This document shows positions 35,766 through 47,204 of a stretch of 64,000 nt of DNA, piece after piece. The notes under the pieces were generated by a model. The model was not told where the DNA came from and did not search any database. It saw nothing but the letters and a program-made list of their open reading frames with translations. The position numbers and the translations under genes are program-made. The number at the start of each line of letters is the position of its first letter. The first letter of the stretch is position 1. This stretch comes from Cristatella mucedo. Lineage: Eukaryota > Bryozoa > Phylactolaemata > Cristatellidae. The stretch lies in contig WPIO01000133.1 in the NCBI GenBank assembly GCA_009760855.2, positions 558,501 to 622,500 on the forward strand. The letters are read 5' to 3'.

Positions 35766-37810
35766 CAACGATACCTTAAACATGTGCGTTTTAGCTTCTT
35801 TTTAAATGTCTTCAAGTCAGGGAGTGTCGTGGCGTCAGTAGGGAGTGAGTTCCAAGCGGTGCTCTCCTACGAGACGGTGCGCCCGGGTACGAACTACGAA
35901 GATCTCTTTACCTAACGATTGACCGCCGCCGCCTGCCAATCCCACTACCGGTAAGACCGGCAGACGGGCACGGCATGTTCCGATATGATTTTCTCCAGCG
36001 ACATCTAAGCGACATGCTGCGCAGCAATATCTTCACTAGATGTGATGATATAAAACGTTCCGAAAGTATTAGGCGCCCACATTTGCCCCCCCCCCCGATC
36101 CAGCGCCCAGGGTCATGTGCATCCCTTAACCCTTCGGCACGCCACTGGCTCCCGGCCTTAGGAGCATACGAAATACTGGCTGAGCTCCAGAGGACTTGAG
36201 ATTCGTACGAGATATAGATAAGCGATTTAAGTCAGAAAAGCTGGTGGTACGATGCCAGACTTGGTGGGGGAGTAGATATGATAGATAGGCTGGAGCCGAA
36301 GAATGAAAGGACCTAAAAGTGAGTGCACAAATTTTGAAGTCGATACACTACTTGGCTGGGAGCCAGTTCAGGTCGGCAAGAAGTGGTGTGATGTGACAAC
36401 TGCGACGCTCGCGATAGATACGCCAAGCTGCAGAGATTTTCACCAACTGTAAGCGCCTGAGTGAACAGGCCGGTAGACCAGACAGCAGTTAGCTACAGAA
36501 ACCAAGACGAGATGTCACAAATGCATGCACCAATGTGGAATTCCTGTCTAAGCAGGCCCGAATTTAGCAATTTTGCGCAACTGAAAATAGACAGACTTGA
36601 CTGTGGAACTTATGTGGTCGTCTAGTAAAAGTTTCGTTCGAACAGGTTACTTGGATTTCGTGCGGATGCAACATGAGATAAAGTGGCAGAGCCGATTTTG
36701 AGCGTTCAGCTTTCCAGTTTCCGAATCGCACTTGGTTAGTCCATAAATAGCAAATTGAGCGCATCGTCATTTAATTTGAGAAATTGTGCTGTCGGCCATG
36801 CGTGGATGTCAGCAATACATGCAGTAAGGGAGTTAAGAGAATTTGACTGATGGGTGGCTGGGTATGATCAAAGCAAAGGAACAATTGTGTGTCGTCGGCA
36901 TAGAAGTGACTGCCTAGCTTGTGCTCGGCAATCGGCGTTGGTCAGAAGAGGAAAAACCGTGAAAAGACGGAACACAGAGAGAGAGCCTTGCGCTACCCCC
37001 CCCCCGTACTTCAGTGGTTCTTCGGATCCTTGTGTCCATTCACATTAAAACTCGGAAGTCCCCCACTCAATTAGGATCGAAATCACAGTAGTGCAGTGCA
37101 AGTAATGCCCGGGCGAGATGAGAGACGCTCGAGACTGAGTTGGGGAACAGTGGTATCAAACGCTGCCTGCGGATAGATCAAGCAAAACAAGCAGAGAGAC
37201 ATGACCTAGTCTGCATACCTGAGAAGGTATGCAGACATACACCCGAAGCAATTCTGACTGTCGAGGGATTAGCTCTAAGACCAGACTGGAGCTTACTTTC
37301 TACGTTTGAGGTTTAGACGTATGAGTTCAGCTCGTCTGCTACAACTCGTTCAAGTGTCTTTGGTAGGACAACTAGAAGGTAGACTGTGTGGAGGCTGCTC
37401 AAGTTATCTTGGCCTAGTACTACTTTCTTAATTGGTGGCTTAACTACAGCTTTTTGAAAGGTGGAGGGACATGAAATGAATGAGACAAAGGACATATTGA
37501 CTTGCTAGTTATGCATGGTAGCTTCAGATTTATGCATCGTAGAAGTAGGACAGTGGGTGCTCTCGACGACTAGTAGTCTTCGTAGGCTAGGAGGTGAGTT
37601 TCAGAATGAGGTCGCACGCGGCATTCTTGAATGCAGACATTGAGGAACTGCACGGAGTTGAGGTAGATGGGTCCTGCGACGTTGCTAGCGAGTGACGGAA
37701 GTTCAGAAGGGACGCTGCATCCTCAGGGATGGACTTTCTGATCCTGTCTATCTTGCTGACAAAGAAGCTAGAGAAGCGATAAGTTAGATCAGAGGTCGAC
37801 AAACTTCGGC
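35766..37810 (-). mobile_element. LINE A, long rearranged copy
   Basis: A minus-strand ORF end occurs at 35766-35880 (FKKKLKRT). From 36150 upward the C-terminal, RT and pre-RT regions follow, including an AVVKPPIKK and ERVVADELNSYV segment at 37313-37495 and an FFVSKIDRIRKS segment at 37587-37802. It reaches further 5' than any other copy, with many breaks and a foreign GC-rich insert at 35880-36150. Confidence 0.75.
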
Positions 37811-38739
37811 CTCTAGGCCAGATACTGCCTAGCTAGTACTCCAGTCCTGCCTACTGCCCCCTAGTTATTTACTATAAGGTCCGGCCTAATTGAATTGCCG
37901 AGTTCTGTTCCCTTCTGTATTGCTGGTTGCAGCTCAAGCTGTGGCCCACCCGTGTTTATTCTTAGAGCTGATATCAGGCTCTTGAATGAAACAGAAGCAC
38001 CTGATCGGAGAGGGATGATACATGTCGACCCCTATAATTGGAATGCGTGTCTTCGAGTCAAGAAGACGTTTTTGCGCATACAGCATCGATGTCAGTGGTC
38101 TTGAGGTTACGCGATTCACGGACGCTTTCAGATGCAGATCAAGGAACGCTACATGTAGACTGAATGAGATCCACATGTAATCAGAAGAATTGAGGGGAAG
38201 ATAGCTGTTAAGTTTTCTTGAGCAGTCGCGCACAAAAAAGACCCCTTGGACAGACGATGTATATTTCAGAATGAATGAACCGGGCAGGAGCGACCACCAA
38301 GCTTGCTGGGTAAGGGGAACCACCGAGCCCAAAAGTGGGTCCGCTGTACTCGGCCTAAAGAGGGCGCTGTGGCTATGCAAGTCAGAAGGACCCAATCCTC
38401 TCTTCCCGCGAGTGGCCGATAAAGCGCCAGTCTCGTGGCACATAGTCCCGCAGGTAGACAGGGTGGTGTCCTTGGTAGCTACGATTCAATGTAGGCTGCG
38501 CATGTAGGCTTGAGTCACCTTATTTGCGTGTCTTTTTCCAATTCCCACCGCGGACTCATGATCCCCTTTAGTAGCGGTAAGTAGGTCAGCTCCGGAAAAG
38601 CCCATTCTATGGCGGCCTGCTTATTGCACGTAGCCGCCCACCGAACCGCACTCGGCCGTTGGCTAGCCTCTCGGTAAGCGGCAAGTTACGCCTACTCCGC
38701 CGAGCCTTCGGCGTTACAGGTCGGTGAGAATGGAATGTA
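37811..38739. other. No supported gene
   Basis: A 169-codon minus frame at 37934-38443 has weak resemblance to a non-LTR connector (DCSRKLNSYLP) but not enough to assign. Confidence 0.35.
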
Positions 38740-38865
38740 ATATATGTCCGTCTGTAACTCCACAAAGCCAGAAAGACAATGTGGATGTTACGCAGGAGAG
38801 TTTTTTACAGCGCGCTCACAGCCTAAGCGGCTTTCGATACGCATTCGGTAGCCAACAGACAGAAG
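38740..38865 (-). mobile_element. LINE B 3' end fragment
   Basis: CCACAAAGCCAGAAAGACAA, the CACAGCCTAAGCGGCTTTCG block and GCATTCGGTAGCCAACAGAC match other LINE B ends. Confidence 0.8.
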
Positions 38866-39170
38866 TGTCATGATGTGGCACCTGCCACGATCACGACAAG
38901 CCTGATTGTAGAGTTTTACCCCAACTGTAAGCGCCTAATTGCATAGGCCGGGAGCTACATAAGTCGAGACGCGATGTCACAAATGCATGGACCAATTTGG
39001 ATTTAGTATCCCTACCTGAACAAGCCCAAATTTTAGTCCTGCTATGTAGGTGGAATGTATTTTGACTTGACTGCTGAGCTGGTTCGGTCTAGCGAAACAG
39101 GACACTTACATTTCATGCAGGTGACATTGAAGTTGTAATAGTTCAGAAACGTATATGTTATAATCCTTGG
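38866..39170 (-). mobile_element. LINE A fragment
   Basis: It carries the inverted C-terminal region (CTGCCACGATCACGACAAGC, GATGTCACAAATGCATGGAC) and joins the LINE B fragment directly. Confidence 0.75.
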
Positions 39171-39214
39171 CTATGCGGCATAAAAGCGGAAGCCGTGTAA
39201 CTGGCAATCAGTTT

Positions 39215-39650
39215 CGCTGCAACGAGAGCTTGCTGTGGGCCTTCCGCGTCCGGTCCGACTTCCGGGCCGGTTCCGAAAACGCAGCGCCCGCAACGGCGCC
39301 AGTGTCGGACGACGCGAGATGAATACTGGCGTCGCCTGAGCCTGGTATCGCGGCTAGCTACTTGTAGGTGCTGCACCAATGCACGCACGTATGCCGACGG
39401 TAGCCGGAACGCGACTGCGACGAAGAGCGCTCGTACCTCAGCATAATAAGTCCGTATCGATAACGTAGACGAGCCTATCTGACAGCAGCGGATGGCTACA
39501 GGCGTTCAGCAGCAGCCACTACGTAGCCACCAACGGCTTTGTGACCTAGAGCTCAGATCAGCTGCAATGCCAGTGTCGAGTCCCTAAATCACAACTACCA
39601 GCTCAGGGCGCCGGCTTTTTATACGGTCTTGACCATAAACTATCATGTAA
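39215..39650 (+). repeat. Family D repeat, uninterrupted copy
   Basis: It matches 33355-33835 throughout, for example GCGGCTAGCTACTTGTAGGT, CTGACAGCAGCGGATGGC and CTTTTTATACGGTCTTGACC. Confidence 0.75.
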
Positions 39651-39799
39651 TCGCATGATCGCGAATAATTATTATCCGCCATAATGCGGCTGGTTAAGCT
39701 GGCGCCGAAGTTTCACTGCATCCTATGTAACTGTTCACTGCGTTACTAGTCTGCCAGTGGATGTACGCATTTAAAAGATGATACACACCGGACTTGAAT

Positions 39800-39885
39800 A
39801 ATATTGATAATAATAATACAGTCGATAAAGCGCCCTCAGAGAACTCAGCCTCTTTCTGGGCGCTTCACATTGATTTTGTTGATAA
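39800..39885 (-). mobile_element. LINE A 3' tail
   Basis: An inverted AAT tail and stem-loop (AAAGCGCCCTCAGAGAACTC) are present. Confidence 0.8.
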
Positions 39886-39947
39886 TTCCCGACAGACTTG
39901 CTAACTAAACTAAACGCAGACAAGACTGGATTGCTGAGACAATGTAT

Positions 39948-40005
39948 GATAAGACGAAGGCACCAAGCGTGATAAGACGAAGGCACCAAGCGTGATAAGA
40001 CGAAG
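39948..40005. repeat. 23-bp tandem repeat, 2.5 copies
   Basis: The unit GATAAGACGAAGGCACCAAG plus three bases recurs at 39948, 39971 and 39994. Confidence 0.9.
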
Positions 40006-41185
40006 AAGTCGCAATTGTTCGTGCTACGGTGCAGGGAAGTCCGCTCCTTCCTGTGCTGTGTGTACTAATTTCATTCTAATGTGAGATCGGTTCAGATAGC
40101 TGTGTTAAGACATAGCACTACTGCTAAAGGCGCTCGTCTGTCTCCAGCGAAGTGAAAGTACTGCCGACCTGAACACGTATAAAAAGCAGAGAGATCTGGA
40201 GACGCTTTTAACTCCAGCTCGTTGGTGGGACGGCCGCTGACGAGGAAGTGAAGTCAAGGCAGCCACAGCGACAGCTGAAAAGAAGACGGCCCCAAAAATC
40301 TTCAGCAGCAATTTTTGTTTGACACTGACGAGGCAGAGAGCCTAACGTTGACAACTACCGTAGCTGGCTGTTGGGTTGTTTATTGACAGCCGAGGACGGC
40401 CTTTTGTAAGTAAGTGCGAATCGGAACTAGAGACCCAGTGCATTTGCTTTTACAAGACTCCGATATAGCACTGTCGTAAACGCTGGACGGCGATCGACAT
40501 TCGCGTATTTGAAGATGACGACATCGCATTTGCCAGATTGCATTCAGTCAATGGCATGGGCCAATTAGGTGCCACTAAAACACGAAGCTTGCGACACATG
40601 CATGTATTCCTCTCCATCATCGTGCAGTAGCTGCATGCGACATGGAGCATTGTCGCTACACTGACTGTTGTCAAAAAGAAACGCAGTTCCTCGCCTGGCA
40701 TGAAGCAATGCTTGGCAACAGACACGTCACTTGTAGTGCAGGCATCATCGGTAGCAGGCTTTCAGACAGAGGAAGTAGCTTCAGCCCAGAGTCGGAGCAG
40801 CAGACCGTAACCTCGCCAGTTTGAACGGCAGACGTCTGGAAGAAAGTTGCAACAGTCACAGGCTCCACAGCGGCTATAACCGGCTCACGGAAGGGCGACC
40901 ACTTCGCACCTCAAATCGTCAGTCAAGGCCAAAGTACCAGACACCTGCACGCTATCAGCAGCCATTTTCATGCTGTCGCGCAAAATTATAATCTCGGACT
41001 TCTCAAGCCCTTATATCGGGCCTCCCGATTTCAACACACGGAGCTTCAAACGTGGCCTGCGCCTGTACTACATTGGTCACCCCACCGGCCTTAACATCTT
41101 TGACATCTTTAAGATTGACCGAAGTAAGTTCAAGCCTGCTTCGCTACCGCCATTCGTGCACTTGATTCTAGCCTTGTAACTGTAA
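40006..41185. other. No recognisable gene
   Basis: Frames of 60-91 codons lack motifs and no repeat match was seen. Confidence 0.4.
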
Positions 41186-41188
41186 TAT

Positions 41189-42695
41189 TAATAATAATAA
41201 TAATAATAATGCACTTGATAAAGCGCCCTCAGAGAGCTCAATCTCTTTCTAGGTGCTTTACATTTGCTACAAAAGGAAACGCGATTGAGTAATATCATGC
41301 TTGATAAACAACATGAATAACATGGTTAGGGGTGACATGCACAGGGTCAGCATCCAAATGTGGCTAGTGGCAGCATGCACAGTGTCAGCACGCAAAGCAC
41401 GTGAAGGACGAATCACAGGGACCCACTAAATGCTGTCCTAAATAGGTGTGTTTTTTAAGTTCTTTTAAAGTGTAGTCAAGTCAGGGGATGTTCTGACGCA
41501 GGTCGGGAGGGAGTTCCAGGCTTTGGGAGCATACGAAGTAAATGCACGGTCTCTAAAGGATTTGAGGTTTGTACGAGGTATTTGTAGACTGTTGGATTCC
41601 GAAAAGCGGGTGGTACGATGCTTGGCCTGGTGGGGGTAATAGATCTGAGAGATAGGCTGGAGCCAAAGAATGAAACGACCTAAAAGTGAGCGATTAAACC
41701 TTGAAGTCGATGCGTTGATTGACTGGTAGCCAGTGCAGGTCGGGGAGAAGTGGTGTAATGTGGCAACAGCGACGCTCACGACAGACAAGGCTAGCTGCAG
41801 AGTTTCGCACCAGCTGCAATCGCCTGATTGCACATGCCGGTAGGCCAGCAAGCAGTGAGTTACAGAAGTCAAGATGGGATGTCACAAATGCATGGACCAA
41901 CTTAGACGCGGTATCCTTATCTAAACAAGCCCAGATTTTAGCTATGTTATTTAGCTGAAAGTAGGCAGACTTGACTGTGGAGCTGATGTGGTCGTCTAAC
42001 GAGAGGTCACTGTGGAACATGACACCTAGATTTCGAGCTGATTCAACAGGAAATATGCTGGCAGAGCCAATTTTGAGGGTCAGCCTTTCTAATTTCTGAA
42101 TCACACTGGGTTTGCACATAACTAGTAATTTGGTTTAATCCTCGTTTAGTTTTAGAAAATTTGCTGCCATCCATGTGCGGATGTCATCAATACATGCTGC
42201 AAGTGAGTTGAGAGAATTCGAGGTGCTCGAAGGCTGGGAGGGATCAAAGCAAAGGTACAACTGAGTGTCATCCGAATAGAAGTGAAAGCCTAGGTTGTGC
42301 TTGGAAATCACATCGGCCAGAGGGAGAGTATAAACCGTGAAAAGAACCGGACCTAGCACTGAGCCCTGCGGTACCCCATATTTCAGAGGTACCTCGGATG
42401 ACCTTTGTCCATTCACGTCAGTACTCTGGAGTCTCCCACTGAGATAGGACCTGAACTATTGCAGAGCAGTGCCAATGATGACCAGGCGAGATGAGAGGCG
42501 ATCTGGAAGAACTTTGTGATCGATAATATCAAAAGCTGCCGAAAGATCGCGTAAAACAAGCAGAGACAATCTACCTACTTCTGCACTCCTAAATACGTCG
42601 TTGTACACCCTAAGCAATGCTGACTCTGTGGAGTGATTAGCTCTAAAGCCAGACTGAAACTTACTAGCAAGGTTTGAAGTTTCAATATATGAGTT
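41189..42695 (-). mobile_element. LINE A, best-preserved RT-containing copy
   Basis: The minus strand gives, in order: GVPQGSVLGPVLF, FHFYSDDTQLYLCFDPSQP (the RT YxDD catalytic motif as YSDD), MAANFLKLNED, LTLKIGSASIFPVESARNLG, HAFVTSHLDFCNSLLAGLP, LHWLPVNQRIDFKVLSL, and the 3' UTR with stem-loop and AAT tail at 41189-41250. Three frame changes break the ORF. The endonuclease part is absent. Confidence 0.9.
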
Positions 42696-43554
42696 CAGCC
42701 TCCAGCGGCTGCTATGGCACGTGGCAATATGTCGCAGTCCAGATGCATGAGCGATCGATTACAATTTCAGTCTCTACAAACGGCCGGTCAATCAACTGTA
42801 TCTGTCAGTCAGTCTCTGTCAGTCAACATTATCTGCCAACGGCCGGTTGGCAGTGACATTTACGGGAGATATTTTTAACTTATGCCGCGTTCTTTTGTGG
42901 CAAACCTCTACCTTCAGTGCAGCCATACTCTCAGCACAGATATACGTCTAAATGCATTACCGCTGATGACAATTGCGATAATTGCGTCGACGAGACTCGC
43001 GCCGGTAGGCTTCCGCTAGGCGGCGCTAAATGACCCGCTGGGGCTCACCGAGCGTTAAGTCCGAAACTCGACGACGGCCGGCAGCTTCGCGGCGAATCGG
43101 CGCAGGCAGTCTGCAGCCCGCAGCCTGCAGGCAGAGGAGGGAGTGGCGGCGTGGGGCACCGTAGGCGCCGACAGCGACTATTTCTTTTTTCGGCACGCAT
43201 TGCCGGAAGCGGCGGCAGATCCGCTTTGAATGGCCAGTGCTAAAAAAAACGCTAAGCAAAAACGCTGCCGTCCGTCGTGAAGCGCCTGAATAAGGCGGCC
43301 GCTGGGGGCCGCTATAGAAATGAATCCTGTTCACGGTGTGCGCACGACAGCCTCGACCCCCTATTCCTGCAGCTTCGTCAGCATTTGAAAAAGGCATGGC
43401 TGGAGCCGCCGTGCCGTTCCGAAAGTTTCAAGACGCGGAAGCTGCACTACATTTTTACCGCCACAGCCGCCGAGAAATTGTAATCGATTGCTCAGGCATC
43501 GGTACTGCGACATATTGCCACGTGACTTAGCAGCCGCTGGAATTTAAAGCTATC
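42696..43554. other. No recognisable gene
   Basis: GC rises at 43000-43400, with overlapping frames on both strands and no motif. Confidence 0.35.
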
Positions 43555-43625
43555 GTAATAATAATGATAATAATAATATGTCTGTCTAGCCCCTTCAGAG
43601 AACTGAATCTTTCACCAAACACTTT
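43555..43625 (-). mobile_element. LINE A 3' tail, decayed
   Basis: An inverted AAT run is followed by CCCCTTCAGAGAACTGAATC and ACACTTTACAGATGCTGCA. Confidence 0.65.
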
Positions 43626-43762
43626 ACAGATGCTGCATTAAAACCATTGCCAATTGTTTGGTTGTAACATCGGCAAGCAGCAGGCATAGTGTAAGTAGGT
43701 ACATGAAACATATCAGAATAGCGTGGTCCTACTCAAGTCATGGAAATCAAAATAAAAAAATA

Positions 43763-43926
43763 CTAGCTGATTGAACAGCCTCTTTTGTATAGCGACAAAA
43801 GAGCCTTTATGGCTATCACCACCGCTAATAGCGGCGATAAAGAATCACCCACCGCAGGATTTGAACCCACGACCTTAGGACGGAGGTCGTGAAAAGCAAT
43901 AGCCTTACCTAGTGTGCCATCACGGC
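43763..43926 (-). mobile_element. tRNA-derived SINE, near full length
   Basis: Inverted: TAGCTGATTGAACAGCC, TATAGCGACAAAAGAGCC, box B GGATTTGAACCC, and the head AGTGTGCCATCACGG. Confidence 0.85.
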
Positions 43927-43997
43927 TCGTCGCACATGGTAAGTCTCTAAGAGCGTCTGGATTTATGCATATGACATGAGGCTTTTTTAAGGATGTT

Positions 43998-44042
43998 GCG
44001 GTCCGATTAGGCGCGGTCCGATGAGGCGCGGTCCGAGGAGGC
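43998..44042. repeat. 15-bp tandem repeat, three copies
   Basis: Unit GCGGTCCGATGAGGC, with single-base variants. Confidence 0.85.
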
Positions 44043-45333
44043 GGTATTCCTAGAAGGCGTGGTCCTGAAGTGTTCTCCTAGGATGCGTGGTCCTAAGAGA
44101 CCATGTGCTGAGAAGCCATGGAATTTATTTTGCAAGGAAAGAAGCTCTGATTATTCTCGTAAGGCCTTAGCAATCGCTTGTTACCGCTCACTTTGGCACT
44201 TCTGCAATCGAAGCTTTGTCGGTCTCTTAGCGATCATTCAAGTCTGCCCAGCTGTCAGTTTTTCTCCGTATGCAGCTACTCTGCAGCTAGAAGTAGCGTA
44301 CAGGGGGATAGAGGGGGTCAGGGGCCTCGGGGAGGTCATCACTGACCCCTTCCTTTGACTCATTGACCCGTGCATTTAGTCCAAGCTTCGCTTAATTGCA
44401 AGCGATGCTAAATCTGTAATAAGATGCGTTGTTGATTTCGTTGATGCCATTGCACTAACGGGCGAGAGGAATCACAGCCAGACAAGCACACAGACAGACA
44501 AATAATTTCGTCACACGACATCGTTATTCCGATCTCCTGCATTCCTGACGGCGCTTATTTACAACGAGCTCGCTGTTTTAACGATCAACTAGTGCAGCCT
44601 CCTTTCTGAAAGCTGCGGTAACAGCGGCCAGTAAGGACACGGCTGTAATATAGTAATCTGCCGGGCCAGATGAGCGAAATCCATATGAATCCACACCGGA
44701 CAGAAACGATGCAGACCGTAACAACGGCATCAAGCAGTTGGTATCAAGTGATCAGTAGTGCCAGATAGAGAGCATGGACCGTAGCAAATGTCAGTCGGAC
44801 AAGATGTGTTACCGATGTAAAAACCTAATCAAGTCGGACAAAAATCAAAAAACGCTTTAAATAATTTGTGGTCCTCGGCGTGGTAGTATGCAGGCTTATG
44901 TCAGAATTAATGCGTTTGACGTAAGAATTGATTAGGTCATCTTAAAAGTGTTTACCCGAAACGCAATAGCACGCGTAACAAAAGTTGTCTGTTCAAACAG
45001 GATAAACAAACTATTTCCGGTGCAGTGAGAGCAAGCGGCAGATGACACGGCTGTAGTCGGTGCAGAATCGGGTGTGGCCAAACACACCCACGACAAATGA
45101 AAGAGCGCGTGTCTCATTAGTTAGGAAGAGTGGGTTTCTTAAAGCATACTCATTCTATTCTACTCCTAAAGATGTCACGTTTAATCATTCCAAGACACTG
45201 TTGCTAAGAGATGCGGTGCTCGAACAAATGTTAAAAGGCTTCTTCCTGCCCGGCTCGCATTTGCCCAGTCCGCCACAGCCCTGCTCTAGTGCGGTATAGC
45301 CGGGAGCACGGCGGGTAGAAGTGCCCCGAGTGC
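44043..45333. other. No recognisable gene
   Basis: Host-composition flank of the viral element; no motif-bearing frame was seen. Confidence 0.4.
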
Positions 45334-45348
45334 ATGCCATCGCGAAAG

Positions 45349-45373
45349 AGCCGTGCTCACAATGAGCACGGCT
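45349..45373. repeat. Perfect 11-bp hairpin at left junction
   Basis: AGCCGTGCTCA (45349-45359) and TGAGCACGGCT (45363-45373) pair perfectly around a three-base loop. It sits directly before the tandem repeat at the host/virus boundary. Confidence 0.85.
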
Positions 45374-45427
45374 GTTTATCGCTACTCTCGGAGTTTATCG
45401 CTATTCTCGGAGTTTATCGCTATTCTC
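45374..45427. repeat. 19-bp tandem repeat at host/virus junction
   Basis: GTTTATCGCTACTCTCGGA occurs at 45374, again with one change at 45393, and a third partial copy at 45412 that runs into the YqaJ-like coding sequence. Confidence 0.85.
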
Positions 45428-45939
45428 CAGATGGAGTTATTGATCAAGATACTCTAATAGAAATAAAATGTGTATGGAGTAGAAACATAGTTAAAGATTT
45501 TATTCCAAAACAATATATTGCACAGTGTCTACTTGGTTTACACGTCTTAAAGCTTAGCAGATGTTTTTATAGTGAATTTGAAATACTAGTTCCAGGTTTG
45601 AATTGCTATGATATACCTAAAGACTATGTTGCTGCAGGAACAGTTAGAATTCCAACGACTTATGAATTTGATATACCAATACGCGAACCTCTTTTTATGC
45701 TTTTACTTAAAGATGAGAAGTACTTTGAATTCGAATTTGATATAATTTCTGAATATGGTCGTTTTAACAATAAACAAACTTTTGGTTATGATATCAAATA
45801 CTATTTGAAAAAAGTAGAGATACAAGTAGTTGAAGAAGATCCACTTAGATTTGTAAGAATTGTTCCAATGGTTAAAGAAGTGTTAGAAAGATCCAAAATA
45901 TTATTAAATAATTATATAGATGAACAAAAAGTTTCATAA
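45415..45939 (+). pseudogene. YqaJ-type (lambda-exonuclease-like) recombination nuclease, 5' truncated
   Basis: The family-like sequence starts at about 45415 and shows YRYSPDGVID followed by LIEIKCVW, the D...ExK active site of the PD-(D/E)xK nuclease fold as arranged in YqaJ viral recombinases. KQYIAQCLLGLHVL matches the following helix that normally contains a Gln-rich pattern. These enzymes resect DNA ends for single-strand-annealing recombination during viral replication. About 170 residues remain; the N-terminal helices that precede SPDG are missing because host DNA and the 19-bp repeat adjoin. The frame is otherwise open to TAA at 45937-45939 and overlaps the next gene by 20 bases. A start upstream in host sequence (45334) is fortuitous. 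The family call is fairly strong from the motif; partners in this virus are unknown. Confidence 0.75.
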
Positions 45940-46703
45940 CGAGGACTATGTGTCGAAGAATAATGGATTCATTCTTTCTGATCTTGATGCAAATGGTAAT
46001 AGAATTATAAATCTAGCTGATCCTGTAAATGACTATGACGCTGTTACAAAGGCCTATGCCGACGCTAACTTTGTTGTTAATTCAGGAATAACAATGAATA
46101 TTGGTGGTAAACGTATTACAAATCTAGGGGCAGGTGTTAACCCTACCGATGGAGTAAATATTAGTCAAGTAAATAGCTATGTTAAAAAAAACCGGGGATA
46201 CAATTCTAGGAGATTTAAACATGAATATTTTTGCTATAACATCCACATATTGGAATTCTGGTAATACTAATCCAGTAGTACGAAACGACGACTATTGTGT
46301 TACTTATGGAGGAATGAAAAGAGATGTATTACTAAAGAATTATTCTTCAACAACAAATGTCAATATGGGTGGGTATTCAATTACTAATGTTTCAGAGCCT
46401 GTAAATCCTTCTGACGTTGCAACAAAGAATTACGTAGATAAAACACTTAAAAAAATAACGGAAGTAATCTCAATCTCAATGGACCCTAAATCATTAAACT
46501 CAATATTAAATCTATCAACCCCTTACTTATGGACAAATAAAATGTCTCCACCTATAATGATCCTGAACGTAATGGTTGTAGGTTCTTCTAATTGTGTGTT
46601 CCTTAGATCTAATAGTGATATGACATTAGTATCTGGTGATGTAAGAGCTATAAATACTTCTTCAACGGGTGTTAACTTAAAATACTATGTATATTTTTTT
46701 TAG
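45920..46703 (+). pseudogene. Fibre-like protein with NL..PV..D repeats, one frame break
   Basis: Starts at an ATG immediately preceded by TATATAG. Three related segments are seen: NRIINLADPVNDYDAVTKAY, KRITNLGAGVNPTDGVN and YSITNVSEPVNPSDVATKNY. This beta-repeat pattern (I.NL..PV.P.DA..K.YV) is typical of phage tail-fibre shafts and of fibre-like proteins in some eukaryotic DNA viruses, usually homotrimeric and surface-exposed. The C-terminal 90 residues lack the repeat and could be a receptor-binding head; that is inference. The reading frame changes within a run of eight A at 46184-46191, so two overlapping frames (45920-46264 and 46179-46703) make up the gene. Ends at TAG 46701-46703, 190 bases before a hairpin. 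No signal peptide or TM segment was seen. Confidence 0.65.
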
Positions 46704-46891
46704 GTTACCGACAGAGTATTACTTCGTTGATAGTACAGGAAAATTAAAGGTAAACCTCTTGGTTAGTTATGTACCCTCCTGAAAAGTATAAATGAACTAT
46801 TAAAACTATTAACTCTTTTAACTTTGTTGCTTTGTGCTTACCTTTAACAACAGGAAATAATTTAGAAATAAAACAGATGGCTTCATGATCT

Positions 46892-46926
46892 AAACAATGA
46901 TGTAAAGAAGTAGAACATCATTGTTT
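46892..46926. terminator. 12-bp stem-loop between convergent viral genes
   Basis: AAACAATGATGT (46892-46903) and ACATCATTGTTT (46915-46926) pair perfectly with an 11-base loop, and a T run follows. It lies between the ends of the fibre-like gene (+) and the zinc-knuckle gene (-), so it could define both transcript ends. Hairpin transcript ends are known in giant viruses; the role here is inferred. Confidence 0.65.
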
Positions 46927-46998
46927 TTTTAAGTGTTTCTTAACCAGTAAATACAGTTTAGTTGGTTTTTCTTTTTTATAATAATTAGAATTTATGTT

Positions 46999-47202
46999 TC
47001 AGTACGAACAGATTATACCGCAGTTTTTACGAAAAATGTTAGAATCAAATTCAGTTTCTTCCATATCTTTATTACAGATACAACAACGTATTTCATATTC
47101 CTGTTTTGGTTTTTTTCTTTTTGGTTTACAATATGGATGACCTGTTTCAAAGTATTCAACTTCATTAAATGTGCTTAAGCATGTATCACAAAATATTTCC
47201 AT
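46999..47202 (-). CDS. Small zinc-knuckle protein
   Basis: This 67-residue protein has two candidate metal sites: Cys5, Cys8, His22, Cys25 in the first half and Cys40, Cys43, Cys61, Cys65 in the second, joined by a basic linker (KPKRKKPKQ). That layout suggests a nucleic-acid-binding or transcriptional accessory protein, but no family is recognised. It is transcribed divergently from the integrase; the two ATGs are only 10 bases apart around the palindrome TCTATAGA. The frame is intact, with no sign of decay. Confidence 0.6.
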   Translation of the reverse strand: MEIFCDTCLSTFNEVEYFETGHPYCKPKRKKPKQEYEIRCCICNKDMEETEFDSNIFRKNCGIICSY

Positions 47203-47204
47203 TC

